A stretch of DNA of 64,000 bases, from positions 496,001-560,000 of the forward strand of contig CANKZZ010000003.1 of the NCBI GenBank assembly GCA_947488655.1. The letters run 5' to 3'. The notes under the pieces were generated by a model that worked only from the letters and a program-made list of their open reading frames with translations, made no database searches and was not told the DNA's origin. Each line of letters opens with the position of its first letter. Positions within the stretch are counted from its first letter, which is position 1. The translations under genes and the position numbers were made by a program. Below are positions 44,455-53,269 of the stretch, piece after piece. The DNA is from an uncultured Psychroserpens sp. (GTDB lineage: Bacteria; Bacteroidota; Bacteroidia; Flavobacteriales; Flavobacteriaceae).

Positions 44455-46868
44455 TATTTACTAGGGTTTAAAGTTTGTGTAGCTATAATTTTATCTGTCG
44501 CAGTGGTACTTTGCATAAAATTTAATTCGTGATATTTTCCAATTGCCCAATCATCTACAAAATTATCATAGTAGACACTACCAGGATTTCCAGATTGTCC
44601 GCCAGGATAAATCCCTAATGCTTTTGGTGGCGAACTCATTTCTACAATCATTCTCCAAGAAGGACCATGAGTTTCAGACGTTGCATTTACAATACTTGCG
44701 TCTCCACCTATAGGTAAATTATATCTAGAAAAAGCAGGTATACCTTGTAATAAATGATCAACTCGAGTGCTTTTATAGGCTTGCCAATTATAGTCGCCAT
44801 TTTTAGATTTCCAGTCTAAAAGTTCTTTGGCTGCTTCAATAAATGAGAGTAAAAACAAATCGTGAGCGTCTTCTTTTTTGGATGTAGCAATGATATCCAT
44901 AAAAGGATCGTTAGGTTTATTTGTCATCAAATAAATCGACTGATACGTGTAAGGAGAGGTCAACGCTTCTTCATCACTTTCAAACTCATCCCAAAGCATT
45001 GGATATAATTTAGACCACCATACTCTCCATATACTTGGACCTAATTTTTCAATATCATTATTAAAATCCCAAGACTTTATTTGATTGTAAATCTTTTTTT
45101 CTTCGGAAGTTAAATCACTCACATCCATAGTCTCAAACATATAAGGTAATAACTCAGCAGCTTTTAAATTGTAGTTATTATTATGAAGGTTTTTAAAATC
45201 TTCAACAGAAAATTTATCCTTAGAATTAAAAAAGTCATTAATCACTCGATTTCTATACGTTTCATATCCGTCATTAAACACATAAAAAGGATAACTTTCA
45301 TCAACAGGATGCTGATTTGCAGAACTTACAAAACCACGTTCAGGATTTTTTGTGTGAGCATTAAATGCTTGCGGAATGTAACTTTGCCAATCATGATCTG
45401 GATTAGAACCATCCAATAAAAATTTACCTTGACCTTTCCATTTATTAGGAAATAATCCTTGAATCCATATGGCAATATCACCTTGAGTAGAAGCGAATAC
45501 AAAATTTTGAGCAGGAGCAGTGTAATGTTTAATTGCATCAACGTAGTCGTCGTAACTTTTAGCTTTATTTAAATCTAAAAAAGGTCTTTGATTATTTCCT
45601 CCAGCGTGTCCTATCCATTTCATTGCATAACCAGCTTTCTCATTATCACTCATAAAATTATGATCGTAAGTAACAGGACCATGATGTGTATAAATTACAG
45701 AGTCTAATACGGTTGCAGCACCTTTTATTTTAATTTCTTCAACACGAACAGTTGTATTTTTCCAACCTCCATCATATTTGTATTGTGTTCTCGTTTCGTC
45801 TTTAAATTCAATTTTATACCAATCTAACACATCACGAGTCGCATTAGTTTCTCCCCAAGAAATATGCGTATTAAATCCTGAAATCACACCTAAAGCTCCT
45901 GGTAAAGTTGCTCCCATTGCATTATGCTCTGGTGTACTTAATTGCATAACAAACCAAATAGAAGGTAGTTTTAATCCTAAGTGTGGGTCGTTGGCAAGTA
46001 TTGGGTTTCCGGTTGTAGATTTAGCTCCAGATACAGCCCAATTGTTACTGCCATTGTCTGGATGTGGTTTTACTATAGTTTTTGTAATCGTGTCTTGTGG
46101 TAATTCGCCTTGAGGCGTTTTAGTCATGTCAACGTCAATATAACTCCAATCTGTTTCCTTCGGAATTATTGGATCATTAACATCAAAAAAGTCAGGAAAA
46201 AGGAGATCAAAACGCTCTTTTCCAAATTTGCGTAGCATATTAGTGTATTCTAAATCATCGTCTCCTCCAGCCAACATTTTTGTCATATACATAAGCAAAA
46301 GCGCTGTTTTTTTTGTGGTCCAAGGTTCTGGCTTATAGTCCAATAATTTGTATTCTACTGGTAAGTTTTTAAGATCTAACGATGCGATGTAATCGTTAAC
46401 ACCATCACGATAGGCTTCCAAAAAAGTAACTGTTTCAGGGTCTTCTTGCATCTTTATTAATGACTGGTCTGCACCAAATCCCATACCTCGTCTACGAGCA
46501 GTTTGATCATAAGTTAGTCCGTCGCTTCCTATAATTTCAGATATACGTCCTGCAGCAGCATGTGTTTGAAATTCCATTTGCCACAAACGATGTTTTGCTG
46601 TTATATAACCCTGTGCTTTGTATAAATCTATATCATTTTGAGCAAAAATATGTGGAATTAATTGTGCATCATAATGAATGGTTACTGGAGCAGACAACCC
46701 TTTGATATTCACATTTCCGTCGATAATTTCATTAGTTTCATTTTGCCACACACCACCTGCAGGATTTAAAAATTTACCTATTGGAGGCACAGCACCTAGT
46801 TTAGTATTGAGTGCATAGAACACAACAATTGTGAGCACAAAAGTTATGAGTAGTTTAATGTATTTCAT
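44454..46868 (-). CDS. Penicillin acylase (Ntn hydrolase) family protein
   Basis: An exported or membrane-anchored 804-residue precursor. An N-terminal hydrophobic segment (about 4-24) is followed by an alpha-subunit region (IPHIFAQNDIDLYKAQGY; RLWQMEFQTHAAAGRISEI). Cleavage would expose the N-terminal nucleophile serine in GSNNWAVSG near residue 275, after which beta-subunit motifs occur (NDPHLGLKLPSIWF; GVISGFNTHISWGETN). The family cleaves amides such as beta-lactam side chains and acyl-homoserine lactones, so quorum-signal degradation is possible. Substrate cannot be decided from sequence. Confidence 0.93.
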   Translation of the reverse strand: MKYIKLLITFVLTIVVFYALNTKLGAVPPIGKFLNPAGGVWQNETNEIIDGNVNIKGLSAPVTIHYDAQLIPHIFAQNDIDLYKAQGYITAKHRLWQMEFQTHAAAGRISEIIGSDGLTYDQTARRRGMGFGADQSLIKMQEDPETVTFLEAYRDGVNDYIASLDLKNLPVEYKLLDYKPEPWTTKKTALLLMYMTKMLAGGDDDLEYTNMLRKFGKERFDLLFPDFFDVNDPIIPKETDWSYIDVDMTKTPQGELPQDTITKTIVKPHPDNGSNNWAVSGAKSTTGNPILANDPHLGLKLPSIWFVMQLSTPEHNAMGATLPGALGVISGFNTHISWGETNATRDVLDWYKIEFKDETRTQYKYDGGWKNTTVRVEEIKIKGAATVLDSVIYTHHGPVTYDHNFMSDNEKAGYAMKWIGHAGGNNQRPFLDLNKAKSYDDYVDAIKHYTAPAQNFVFASTQGDIAIWIQGLFPNKWKGQGKFLLDGSNPDHDWQSYIPQAFNAHTKNPERGFVSSANQHPVDESYPFYVFNDGYETYRNRVINDFFNSKDKFSVEDFKNLHNNNYNLKAAELLPYMFETMDVSDLTSEEKKIYNQIKSWDFNNDIEKLGPSIWRVWWSKLYPMLWDEFESDEEALTSPYTYQSIYLMTNKPNDPFMDIIATSKKEDAHDLFLLSFIEAAKELLDWKSKNGDYNWQAYKSTRVDHLLQGIPAFSRYNLPIGGDASIVNATSETHGPSWRMIVEMSSPPKALGIYPGGQSGNPGSVYYDNFVDDWAIGKYHELNFMQSTTATDKIIATQTLNPSK

Positions 46869-46928
46869 GAGAATGGAATATTATTGGGAAGTAATTTACT
46901 TAAATAAAATGGGAAATAAAATGTAAAA

Positions 46929-47321
46929 CTAAATGTCTTTATAAAGGACTTCTTCAATAATCCAAAAACCTATTCTTGAAGATTGTTTTAGTGTACGATT
47001 AGTTTGTTGAAGTTCTAGTTTATTATGCATGTTATTTGCACTTGTATTGATGCTATATGTAATAGTGACTTCATCTGTACCATCACATTTTTTAACCATA
47101 AAAGTAGATTCATTAATTCGTTTCCACTCTATATTGGTTGTTGTTACAGGATTGTCACCATGTACCCAATTTGAAATTTCATAATACCCTTTTCCATGAG
47201 ATTGAAAACATAACAGATGGTGAATATCTCTTTTGAAGTGTTGATAACCACTAGAAGTCCATGAACCTAAAAGTTCATCAATAGGAGGTTTTTCTTTAAA
47301 AAAACTTTTGAGCCATTTCAT
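46929..47321 (-). CDS. Hypothetical protein, possible lipocalin-like small barrel
   Basis: A 130-residue soluble protein not recognised as a named family. After a basic N terminus (MKWLKSFFKEK), the text LLGSWTSSGYQHF opens a series of alternating strands (GKGYYEISNWVHGD, TTNIEWKRINESTFMVK, EVTITYSI), which resembles small lipocalin-like or META-type barrels beginning with a GxW motif. It lacks a signal peptide. It begins 12 bases after the stop of the DUF721 gene on the same strand. Confidence 0.6.
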   Translation of the reverse strand: MKWLKSFFKEKPPIDELLGSWTSSGYQHFKRDIHHLLCFQSHGKGYYEISNWVHGDNPVTTTNIEWKRINESTFMVKKCDGTDEVTITYSINTSANNMHNKLELQQTNRTLKQSSRIGFWIIEEVLYKDI

Positions 47322-47333
47322 ATAAAAGATAGC

Positions 47334-47630
47334 CTATCGTAATACCAATTTGCTCACTACCTTTTTACCTATAGACTCATTTAGCATATCTACAATTTTC
47401 TGTTTACCGTAACTTAGTTCTTCTCGTAAAACACTAGAGCTTAAGGCTACATATAATACATCTCTATCTAACGAAACGTCTGTAGTATAGTTGTTTACGC
47501 CATTTCCCATCATTTTTGCCCAAGCCTCTCTAACATCTACTTTGTCTAAACCAGACTGTAGTTTATTAGCCTCTACAAACTCTTTGAGAATATCACTAAT
47601 TGGTAAATTATCATTATGTCGCTTTGCCAT
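47334..47630 (-). CDS. DUF721/DciA-like protein
   Basis: A 98-residue protein of the DUF721 family: KRHNDNLPISDILKEF, then REAWAKMMG near 44-52, then LYVALSSSVLREELSYGKQKIVDMLNE. In other bacteria this family (DciA) interacts with the replicative helicase DnaB and supports its loading. Its location close to recF agrees with a replication role. Cytoplasmic, single domain, start ATG. Confidence 0.85.
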   Translation of the reverse strand: MAKRHNDNLPISDILKEFVEANKLQSGLDKVDVREAWAKMMGNGVNNYTTDVSLDRDVLYVALSSSVLREELSYGKQKIVDMLNESIGKKVVSKLVLR

Positions 47631-47694
47631 ATTTGTTTCCTAAAAAAATCAAATGAGAATTTTAATTACGTACTTAAAATTACAAAAAAATGCT

Positions 47695-48126
47695 TTATTT
47701 AGATTCTAAGTTTAAATCTAAAGGTTCGTAACGTTTATAAATATACACATCTTTATTGGTATTATTGACAATTACCAATTGAGTTTCGTTAGCATCTAAA
47801 ATAGTCTCTTTCCACTCAGCATAAGGTGTTTTATAATAGATGTTTAAACTATCATTTTCAATTTTAATATTAAAAAGTTCTTTATCTTTAGATGTTTCAA
47901 AAGTACCCATCAAATTTGGTTTTAATTTACTTCGGAAACCAGACAAGCTATCAGTTACTTCAATATAATCAATAGTGTCATTAAAATTATAGTCTAATTT
48001 ATTACCATTACCTTGAATAACTTCGTCAATCTCCCAATAACCATCTAGATGAGAAACAAAGGTTTCAGGGTTTGAAGAACAACTAAAAACCGATATAAGG
48101 AATACTATAAATACATGTTTTTTCAT
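47695..48126 (-). CDS. Small lipocalin-like lipoprotein
   Basis: Signal peptide ending in a lipobox (VFSC, Cys at 16). The 127-residue mature part has a [13 protein letters not shown] opening and paired beta strands ([38 protein letters not shown]), typical of small lipocalin-like lipoproteins in Bacteroidota. The ATG overlaps the recF stop by four bases (ATGA), an odd coupling of an exported lipoprotein to a DNA repair gene. Function unknown. Confidence 0.78.
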   Translation of the reverse strand: MKKHVFIVFLISVFSCSSNPETFVSHLDGYWEIDEVIQGNGNKLDYNFNDTIDYIEVTDSLSGFRSKLKPNLMGTFETSKDKELFNIKIENDSLNIYYKTPYAEWKETILDANETQLVIVNNTNKDVYIYKRYEPLDLNLESK

Positions 48127-49202
48127 AATTTAAATATTTTATAAGATTGATGTATTTGTTTAACCACATTTTCGGTACGCTCAGCATGTGTATCACTTAT
48201 AAATAATTGACCAAAATCATCATTATCTACTAGGCTAATTATTTGAGCTACACGATTCTCATCTAATTTGTCAAAAATATCATCTAACAATAGGAGTGGA
48301 GTTACACCACTCTGTTGTTTAATAAAATCAAATTGAGCGAGTTTTAAAGCTATTAAAAAAGATTTTTGCTGACCTTGACTACCAAACTTTTTAATAGGAT
48401 ATGTTTCTATCTCAAAATTTAAATCGTCTTTATGAATACCCACACTTGTATACTGTATAGCTTTATCCTTATTAACATTTTTTGCGAGTAAAGTTTTTAA
48501 ATCGTCTGTAAATAAATCACTCTTATAGTTAAGGTTTACTTCTTCATTATTATTACTTATAGCTTTATATCTTGACTTAAAAATAGGGATGAAGGTTTGT
48601 AAAAATTCATCTCTAGTTTTAAAAATATCTGTACCATAGGTGTTTAACTGCTCATTGTAAACTTCTAATGTTTGCGCATTAAATGTATTATTTAATGCAA
48701 AATATTTTAACAAAGCGTTACGTTGCGATAGCACCTTATTGTAATTAATTAAATTATTGAGGTATGTTTTATTGCTTTGTGAAATTACACTGTCAATAAA
48801 TTTACGCCTAGTATCACTTCCTTCTATTATTAAGTCACGATCTGCAGGAGAAATAATTACTAATGGTATGAATCCAATATGGTCACTAAATTTATCATAG
48901 GCTTTCCCGTTACGTTTAATGACCTTTTTTTGACCACGTTTTAAAGAAATAACTACTTTTTCAGTTTTGTCGTTTTTATCAAAAATACCATCTACAACAA
49001 AAAAGTCTTCATTATGTTTAATGTTTTGGGACGCAATAGGGTTAAAGTAACTTTTTCCGAAGGATAAATGATAGATTGCATCCAATGCGTTTGTTTTACC
49101 AACACCATTAGAACCGACAAAACAGTTAATTTTAGTATCAAAATCGAAATTTTGCTGTTCAAAATTTTTATAATTAACTAAGCTTAACGTGTTTAATATC
49201 AT
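48123..49202 (-). CDS. recF: DNA replication and repair protein RecF
   Basis: A 359-residue SMC-like ATPase that with RecO and RecR loads RecA at single-stranded gaps. Walker A is [13 protein letters not shown] (residues about 30-42), the signature motif is [19 protein letters not shown] near 272, and Walker B is [13 protein letters not shown] near 303. The N-terminal [11 protein letters not shown] and length are as in the family. Divergent from the TPR-protein gene. A lipoprotein gene overlaps its end, and dnaA/dnaN are not nearby. Confidence 0.95.
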   Translation of the reverse strand: MILNTLSLVNYKNFEQQNFDFDTKINCFVGSNGVGKTNALDAIYHLSFGKSYFNPIASQNIKHNEDFFVVDGIFDKNDKTEKVVISLKRGQKKVIKRNGKAYDKFSDHIGFIPLVIISPADRDLIIEGSDTRRKFIDSVISQSNKTYLNNLINYNKVLSQRNALLKYFALNNTFNAQTLEVYNEQLNTYGTDIFKTRDEFLQTFIPIFKSRYKAISNNNEEVNLNYKSDLFTDDLKTLLAKNVNKDKAIQYTSVGIHKDDLNFEIETYPIKKFGSQGQQKSFLIALKLAQFDFIKQQSGVTPLLLLDDIFDKLDENRVAQIISLVDNDDFGQLFISDTHAERTENVVKQIHQSYKIFKL

Positions 49203-49296
49203 AAAAGTAAAGGGGAATATTGGTGTTTGGTCGTCATTATTATAAGCGGAAGTAAAAATAACAAATAATTTACCTTTTAAATCCCAATAAAAATTT

Positions 49297-49304
49297 TATT
49301 TTTG
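49297..49304 (+). promoter_or_regulatory. -7 box of the TPR membrane protein / ribH unit
   Basis: TATTTTTG matches TAnnTTTG. TTT at 49275-49277 stands at the -33 position with a 19-base spacer (one mismatch to TTG). The box ends 18 bases before ATG 49323, and this is one reason to reject the in-frame TTG at 49302 as a start. Confidence 0.6.
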
Positions 49305-49322
49305 CGCCACAAATATACAACC

Positions 49323-50096
49323 ATGGCAACATATAAGAAAAGAGGATATAAACCAAAGCCTATTAAGGAAAAAGGTGAAACTATAGAAGTTTCTGAACAG
49401 GATTCTACAACAGCTGAAGTATTTAATACATTAGACGAAGGTGCTAATAAAGCTGAAGATTTTGTTGCTAGAAATCAAAAAGGAATTTTTATTATCATTG
49501 GTGTAGCTGCATTAATTATGCTTGGTTACTTAGGTTATAATAAGTTTATTGCAGAGCCTAAGGCTGAAGAGGCAATGAATGAAATGTACTCTGCTCAAAA
49601 ATCTTTTAATGAAGCTCTAGTAGCTACTAACAAAGACTCTTTATTTACACTAGCGCTTAATGGAGTTGGTGGTAAATTAGGTCTTACAGATATTGTTGAT
49701 CAATACGGTTCTACACCAGCAGGAAATTTAGCTAACTACTATGCAGGTATGGCGTATTTAAACCTTAAAGATTACACGAATGCGGTAAAGTATTTAGGTG
49801 ATTTTAACTCAGATAATGCAGTACTTGGTCCAATAGCTAAAGGAGGTATGGGAGATGCATTTGTTCAATTAGAACAATTGCCAGAAGCTTTAGAATACTA
49901 CGAAAAAGCAATTGATGCTTCTACCAATGATTATACAACACCTATGTATCTTTTAAAAGCTGCAAATGTTGCTCAATCATTAGGACAAAGCGATAAAGCT
50001 TTACAATATTATACAAGAATTAAATCTGAGTTTGAAACTTCAGACCAAGCAAAAAACATTGATACCTTTATAGGTAGAGCAGAAGCTAGTAAATAA
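49323..50096 (+). CDS. Single-TM tetratricopeptide protein (YfgM-like)
   Basis: A 257-residue protein: basic and acidic cytoplasmic N terminus, one membrane helix near 54-73 (GIFIIIGVAALIMLGYLGY), then about three TPR units (NLANYYAGMAYLNLKDYTNA; GMGDAFVQLEQLPEALEYYEKAI; KAANVAQSLGQSDKALQYY). This layout resembles YfgM, a SecYEG-associated periplasmic chaperone partner. An in-frame TTG at 49302 overlaps the promoter -7 box, so ATG 49323 is the start. ribH begins one base after its stop, giving co-transcription. Confidence 0.82.
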   Translation: MATYKKRGYKPKPIKEKGETIEVSEQDSTTAEVFNTLDEGANKAEDFVARNQKGIFIIIGVAALIMLGYLGYNKFIAEPKAEEAMNEMYSAQKSFNEALVATNKDSLFTLALNGVGGKLGLTDIVDQYGSTPAGNLANYYAGMAYLNLKDYTNAVKYLGDFNSDNAVLGPIAKGGMGDAFVQLEQLPEALEYYEKAIDASTNDYTTPMYLLKAANVAQSLGQSDKALQYYTRIKSEFETSDQAKNIDTFIGRAEASK

Positions 50097-50097
50097 T

Positions 50098-50580
50098 ATG
50101 GCAACCGCAAATCATAATTTATCAAATTACGATAAAAACACAATCCCAAACGCGAAAGACTTTCGGTTTGGGATTGTTGTTTCAGAGTGGAATGACACTA
50201 TAACTAACGGTCTTTTAAGAGGTGCAATGGATGCTTTATTAGATTGTGGCGCTCAAGAAAAAAACATAATTAAATGGGACGTACCTGGAAGTTTTGAGCT
50301 CATTTATGGAAGCAAAAAAATGACAGAGCAATATGTTGATGTTGTTATCGCTATAGGATGTGTAATCCAAGGTGAAACAAAACATTTTGATTTTGTTTGT
50401 GAAGGCGTAACACATGGTATTAAAGAACTTAATCTAACATCAGGCACACCTGTTATATTTTGTGTATTAACAGATAATACGATGCAACAATCTATAGATA
50501 GGTCAGGAGGTAAGCATGGCAATAAAGGCGCAGAAGCTGCTATCGCTGCTATTAAGATGGCAGAGTTACGTAACAAATAA
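50098..50580 (+). CDS. ribH: 6,7-dimethyl-8-ribityllumazine synthase
   Basis: Condenses the ribityl-pyrimidine and butanone phosphate in riboflavin synthesis and forms icosahedral or pentameric shells. Motifs: FGIVVSEWND (residues about 24-33) with the aromatic-stacking Trp, WDVPGSFEL near 61-69, GCVIQGETKHFD near 86-97 and CEGVTHGI near 100-107 with the catalytic His. A Lys/Arg-type phosphate contact is in GNKGAEAA. No FMN riboswitch is seen upstream; regulation would come from the shared promoter at 49297. Confidence 0.96.
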   Translation: MATANHNLSNYDKNTIPNAKDFRFGIVVSEWNDTITNGLLRGAMDALLDCGAQEKNIIKWDVPGSFELIYGSKKMTEQYVDVVIAIGCVIQGETKHFDFVCEGVTHGIKELNLTSGTPVIFCVLTDNTMQQSIDRSGGKHGNKGAEAAIAAIKMAELRNK

Positions 50581-50894
50581 GATTTTATTATTTTTCTCAC
50601 CACTTTGTAGGTATTAGCTACGTACTTGTGACTATGTTTTTCCTCGGAATTTTTAAATCATTAAAGTTTAGGCTATTTTTTAATTATAGTCAAACACTGT
50701 ATTTGCTTGTGCTTTAAATAGCATTTAAATTTTGACATTTTCCGAAGAATAAAAAAAACAGTTTATTTTCTTAAGAGTTACTATATACCTTAATGTCATT
50801 ACTAGAGATATTTAATGTTAACATTTTTTAGCATTCAAAGTAGCGGTTTTCCTAGTAAATTCTGTACTTTTGATATCATAAGATATGTATATTA
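50581..50894. other. Intergenic region holding a promoter and one TTTCCGAAG copy
   Basis: No gene is supported; a T-rich frame of 48 codons (50574-50719) lacks any recognised content. TTTCCGAAG lies at 50739-50747 and a related TCCTCGGAA at 50641. A perfect -7 box lies at 50865. No riboswitch-like structure or terminator with a T-run was found after ribH. Confidence 0.45.
50865..50872 (+). promoter_or_regulatory. -7 box upstream of the small-protein/mutL unit
   Basis: TACTTTTG is identical to the ndk -7 box and lies 22 bases before the GTG start at 50895. No TTG at the expected -33 spacing, so strength is uncertain. Confidence 0.5.
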
Positions 50895-51116
50895 GTGAGT
50901 TTATTTAAGCAACATAAAAGTAGAGGTTTTAACTATATTTCGAGAAGTGAAAAATCATCTCTCAACCAAGACGATAAGCTTAAAACACAATGGCAATCTG
51001 TAAAACGACAAAGTAAACAAAGGGGTAGACGTATAATTTCATTACCTTTATTATTAATCTTTTTAGGTATGATAATTGCAATATGGTATATATTAACGCA
51101 ATATCAAACAACGTAG
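50895..51116 (+). CDS. Small single-TM protein upstream of mutL (1)
   Basis: A 73-residue protein with a GTG start: basic, Ser/Lys/Arg-rich cytoplasmic part (KQHKSRGFNYISRSE, WQSVKRQSKQRGRR) and one membrane helix near residues 48-67. No family was recognised. Three bases separate it from the next small gene, which has the same plan, so the two may act together. A promoter-like box lies 22 bases upstream. Confidence 0.65.
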   Translation: MSLFKQHKSRGFNYISRSEKSSLNQDDKLKTQWQSVKRQSKQRGRRIISLPLLLIFLGMIIAIWYILTQYQTT

Positions 51117-51119
51117 ATT

Positions 51120-51407
51120 ATGGGAATTTTAGGCAAAAGAAAAAACAAAAAATTTGATTATCAACCACGTTATTATAAAGGTGAAGGTAGTCCTTTTGAA
51201 TTAAAACATAAGTTTGACGATTACAGAGTTACGGTTGGAAACAACAACGGATTAAAGAACAAATTCGGTAATGCTATAAATGATTACAAATATAATGGTG
51301 ATAAAACAGGTGCAAATCGTCGTATTATTTACATTATTGCAGCTCTTATACTAGTCTTTTTATATATCATAGATTTTGATTTATCAATTTTCTCTCTTAA
51401 ACGCTAA
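51120..51407 (+). CDS. Small single-TM protein upstream of mutL (2)
   Basis: A 95-residue protein with a basic, aromatic N-terminal part (GKRKNKKFDYQPRYYKGEG), a central FELKHKFDDYRVTVG segment and one C-terminal membrane helix (about 73-90). Proteins like this beside ribH have sometimes carried the label riboflavin synthase subunit beta; nothing in the sequence supports an enzyme, so I leave it as unknown. Its stop overlaps the mutL ATG by one base (TAATG), coupling its translation to mutL. Confidence 0.75.
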   Translation: MGILGKRKNKKFDYQPRYYKGEGSPFELKHKFDDYRVTVGNNNGLKNKFGNAINDYKYNGDKTGANRRIIYIIAALILVFLYIIDFDLSIFSLKR

Positions 51408-53266
51408 TGGCAGACATTATTCAATTGTTACCAGATCATGTTGCTAATCAAATTGCAGCAGGTGAAGTTGTACAGCGACCAGCATCGGTTGTAAAAGAAT
51501 TATTAGAAAATTCTATTGATGCAGGCGCAAACTCTATAAAATTAATTATTAAAGATTCTGGTAAAACTCTTATCCAAGTCATAGATAATGGTAAAGGTAT
51601 GAGTGCTACAGATGCACGATTAAGTTTTGAGCGTCATGCGACGTCTAAAATACGATCTGCCGATGATTTATTCAGTCTTAATACTAAAGGCTTTCGAGGG
51701 GAAGCTTTAGCGAGTATAGCAGCCATTGCTCATGTAGAATTAAAAACAAAGCAGGAGCAGGACGAGCTTGGTACACTTATAGAGATAGAGGGAAGTACTA
51801 TAAAAAATCAAGAAGTTACCGTAACACCAACAGGCACATCATTATGTGTAAAACACCTGTTTTATAATATACCTGCCCGACGTAATTTTTTAAAATCAAA
51901 TAACGTAGAGCTTCGTCATATTGTAGACGAGTTTCATCGTGTGGCACTTGCGCATCCCGATATTGAATTTGTAATGTATCATAATGGTAGCGAGAGTTTT
52001 AATCTTCCAAAAAGTAATTACAGACAACGTGTGGTTAATATCTTCGGAAATAGAACTAACGAAAAACTGGTTCCTGTTGAAGAAGAAACTGAGGTGCTTA
52101 AAATATCAGGATTTGTAGGTAAGCCAGAATTTGCAAAGCGTACAAGAACAGAGCAATTTTTCTTTGTTAATAATAGATTTATCAAAAGTCCATATCTCAA
52201 TCATTCTATAAATTCGGCATTTGAAGGATTAATGAAAGATGGGAGTCATCCTAGTTATTTTTTAAATTTAACAGTAGATCCAAAAACGATTGATATAAAT
52301 ATTCATCCTACAAAAACCGAAATTAAATTTGATGATGAACACACACTGTATGCAATCTTACGCTCTGCAGTAAAACATAGCTTAGGCCAATTTAATATAG
52401 CACCAGTGCTAGACTTTGATAGAGATAGAAATTTAGATACGCCTTATGAGTTCGAAAATAAACGAGTTTCTACACCATCGGTAGAAGTAGATAAATCTTT
52501 TAATCCATTTCAAGAAGAAAAATCACCAAGTAGGTCTAATGGTTCATTTTCAAATTATAAAAAAGAGCCAGTAGCGCAATGGGAAAGTTTATATGTTGGT
52601 CTAGAGTCTAAAAGCACAAAAACCGAAACAGATTTTAGTGAAGTACGATTTGAAAGTGAGCCCGAAACAACATCATTATTTGATAATGATAAACAAGTAG
52701 AAACCTCACAAACTACCTACCAATTACATAATAAATATATTATAAGCACCATTAAATCTGGAATGATGATTCTAGATCAGCATAGAGCTCATCAAAGAGT
52801 TTTATATGAAGGTTTACTTAAACATTTAACGGTTAAAGAATCTGTTAGTCAGCAACTTTTGTTTCCTTTAAGTTTAGAGTTCACATCGTCAGAAATGGAA
52901 ATACTTCAAGGGTTAAAGGAAGATTTAGAACATACAGGTTTCATATTTTCGGTGTTTAAAGAAAATGTTATTGAAATTACAGGAGTGCCAATAAATGTTC
53001 CTGAGAGTGAAGTATCAATTATTTTAGAACAACTTATTAGCGATGTTGAGCAGGAAGTACCAGATAGTAATTTTAGTGCTACAGATTTGTTAGCAAAATC
53101 AATGTCTAAAAGTTTAGCAATAAAAACAGGACAAAATTTAACACGTTTTGAACAAGAACATTTGGTAAATAGTTTGTTTGCTTGTAAAGAACCAACCGTT
53201 TCTCCTACTAATAAAGTCACTTTCATAACCATGAGTGTTGATGACTTTGATAAAAAATTTATATAA
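51407..53266 (+). CDS. mutL: DNA mismatch repair protein MutL
   Basis: Coordinates mismatch repair after MutS recognition. The GHKL ATPase N-terminus is complete: LPDHVANQIAAGEVVQRPAS, ELLENSIDAGA (catalytic Glu, ATP Asn), DNGKGM, and TKGFRGEALASIA. A transducer domain and an acidic linker (about 345-440) lead to the C-terminal domain. The endonuclease motif DQHAx2Ex4E reads DQHRAHQRVLYE near residue 457, with Gln in place of the central Glu. Length 619 is typical. It is translated with the preceding small gene, and the rhomboid genes follow within four bases. Confidence 0.96.
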   Translation: MADIIQLLPDHVANQIAAGEVVQRPASVVKELLENSIDAGANSIKLIIKDSGKTLIQVIDNGKGMSATDARLSFERHATSKIRSADDLFSLNTKGFRGEALASIAAIAHVELKTKQEQDELGTLIEIEGSTIKNQEVTVTPTGTSLCVKHLFYNIPARRNFLKSNNVELRHIVDEFHRVALAHPDIEFVMYHNGSESFNLPKSNYRQRVVNIFGNRTNEKLVPVEEETEVLKISGFVGKPEFAKRTRTEQFFFVNNRFIKSPYLNHSINSAFEGLMKDGSHPSYFLNLTVDPKTIDINIHPTKTEIKFDDEHTLYAILRSAVKHSLGQFNIAPVLDFDRDRNLDTPYEFENKRVSTPSVEVDKSFNPFQEEKSPSRSNGSFSNYKKEPVAQWESLYVGLESKSTKTETDFSEVRFESEPETTSLFDNDKQVETSQTTYQLHNKYIISTIKSGMMILDQHRAHQRVLYEGLLKHLTVKESVSQQLLFPLSLEFTSSEMEILQGLKEDLEHTGFIFSVFKENVIEITGVPINVPESEVSIILEQLISDVEQEVPDSNFSATDLLAKSMSKSLAIKTGQNLTRFEQEHLVNSLFACKEPTVSPTNKVTFITMSVDDFDKKFI

Positions 53267-53269
53267 AAA

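Noticed and set aside
50574-50719. T-rich open frame of 48 codons after ribH
   Set aside because: Frames of this length occur by chance in T-rich DNA, and the translation is only hydrophobic residues with no recognisable start context.
51120-51407. Riboflavin synthase beta subunit label for the small protein beside ribH
   Set aside because: It has a basic tail and one membrane helix with no lumazine or riboflavin synthase motif; ribH itself lies at 50098-50580.
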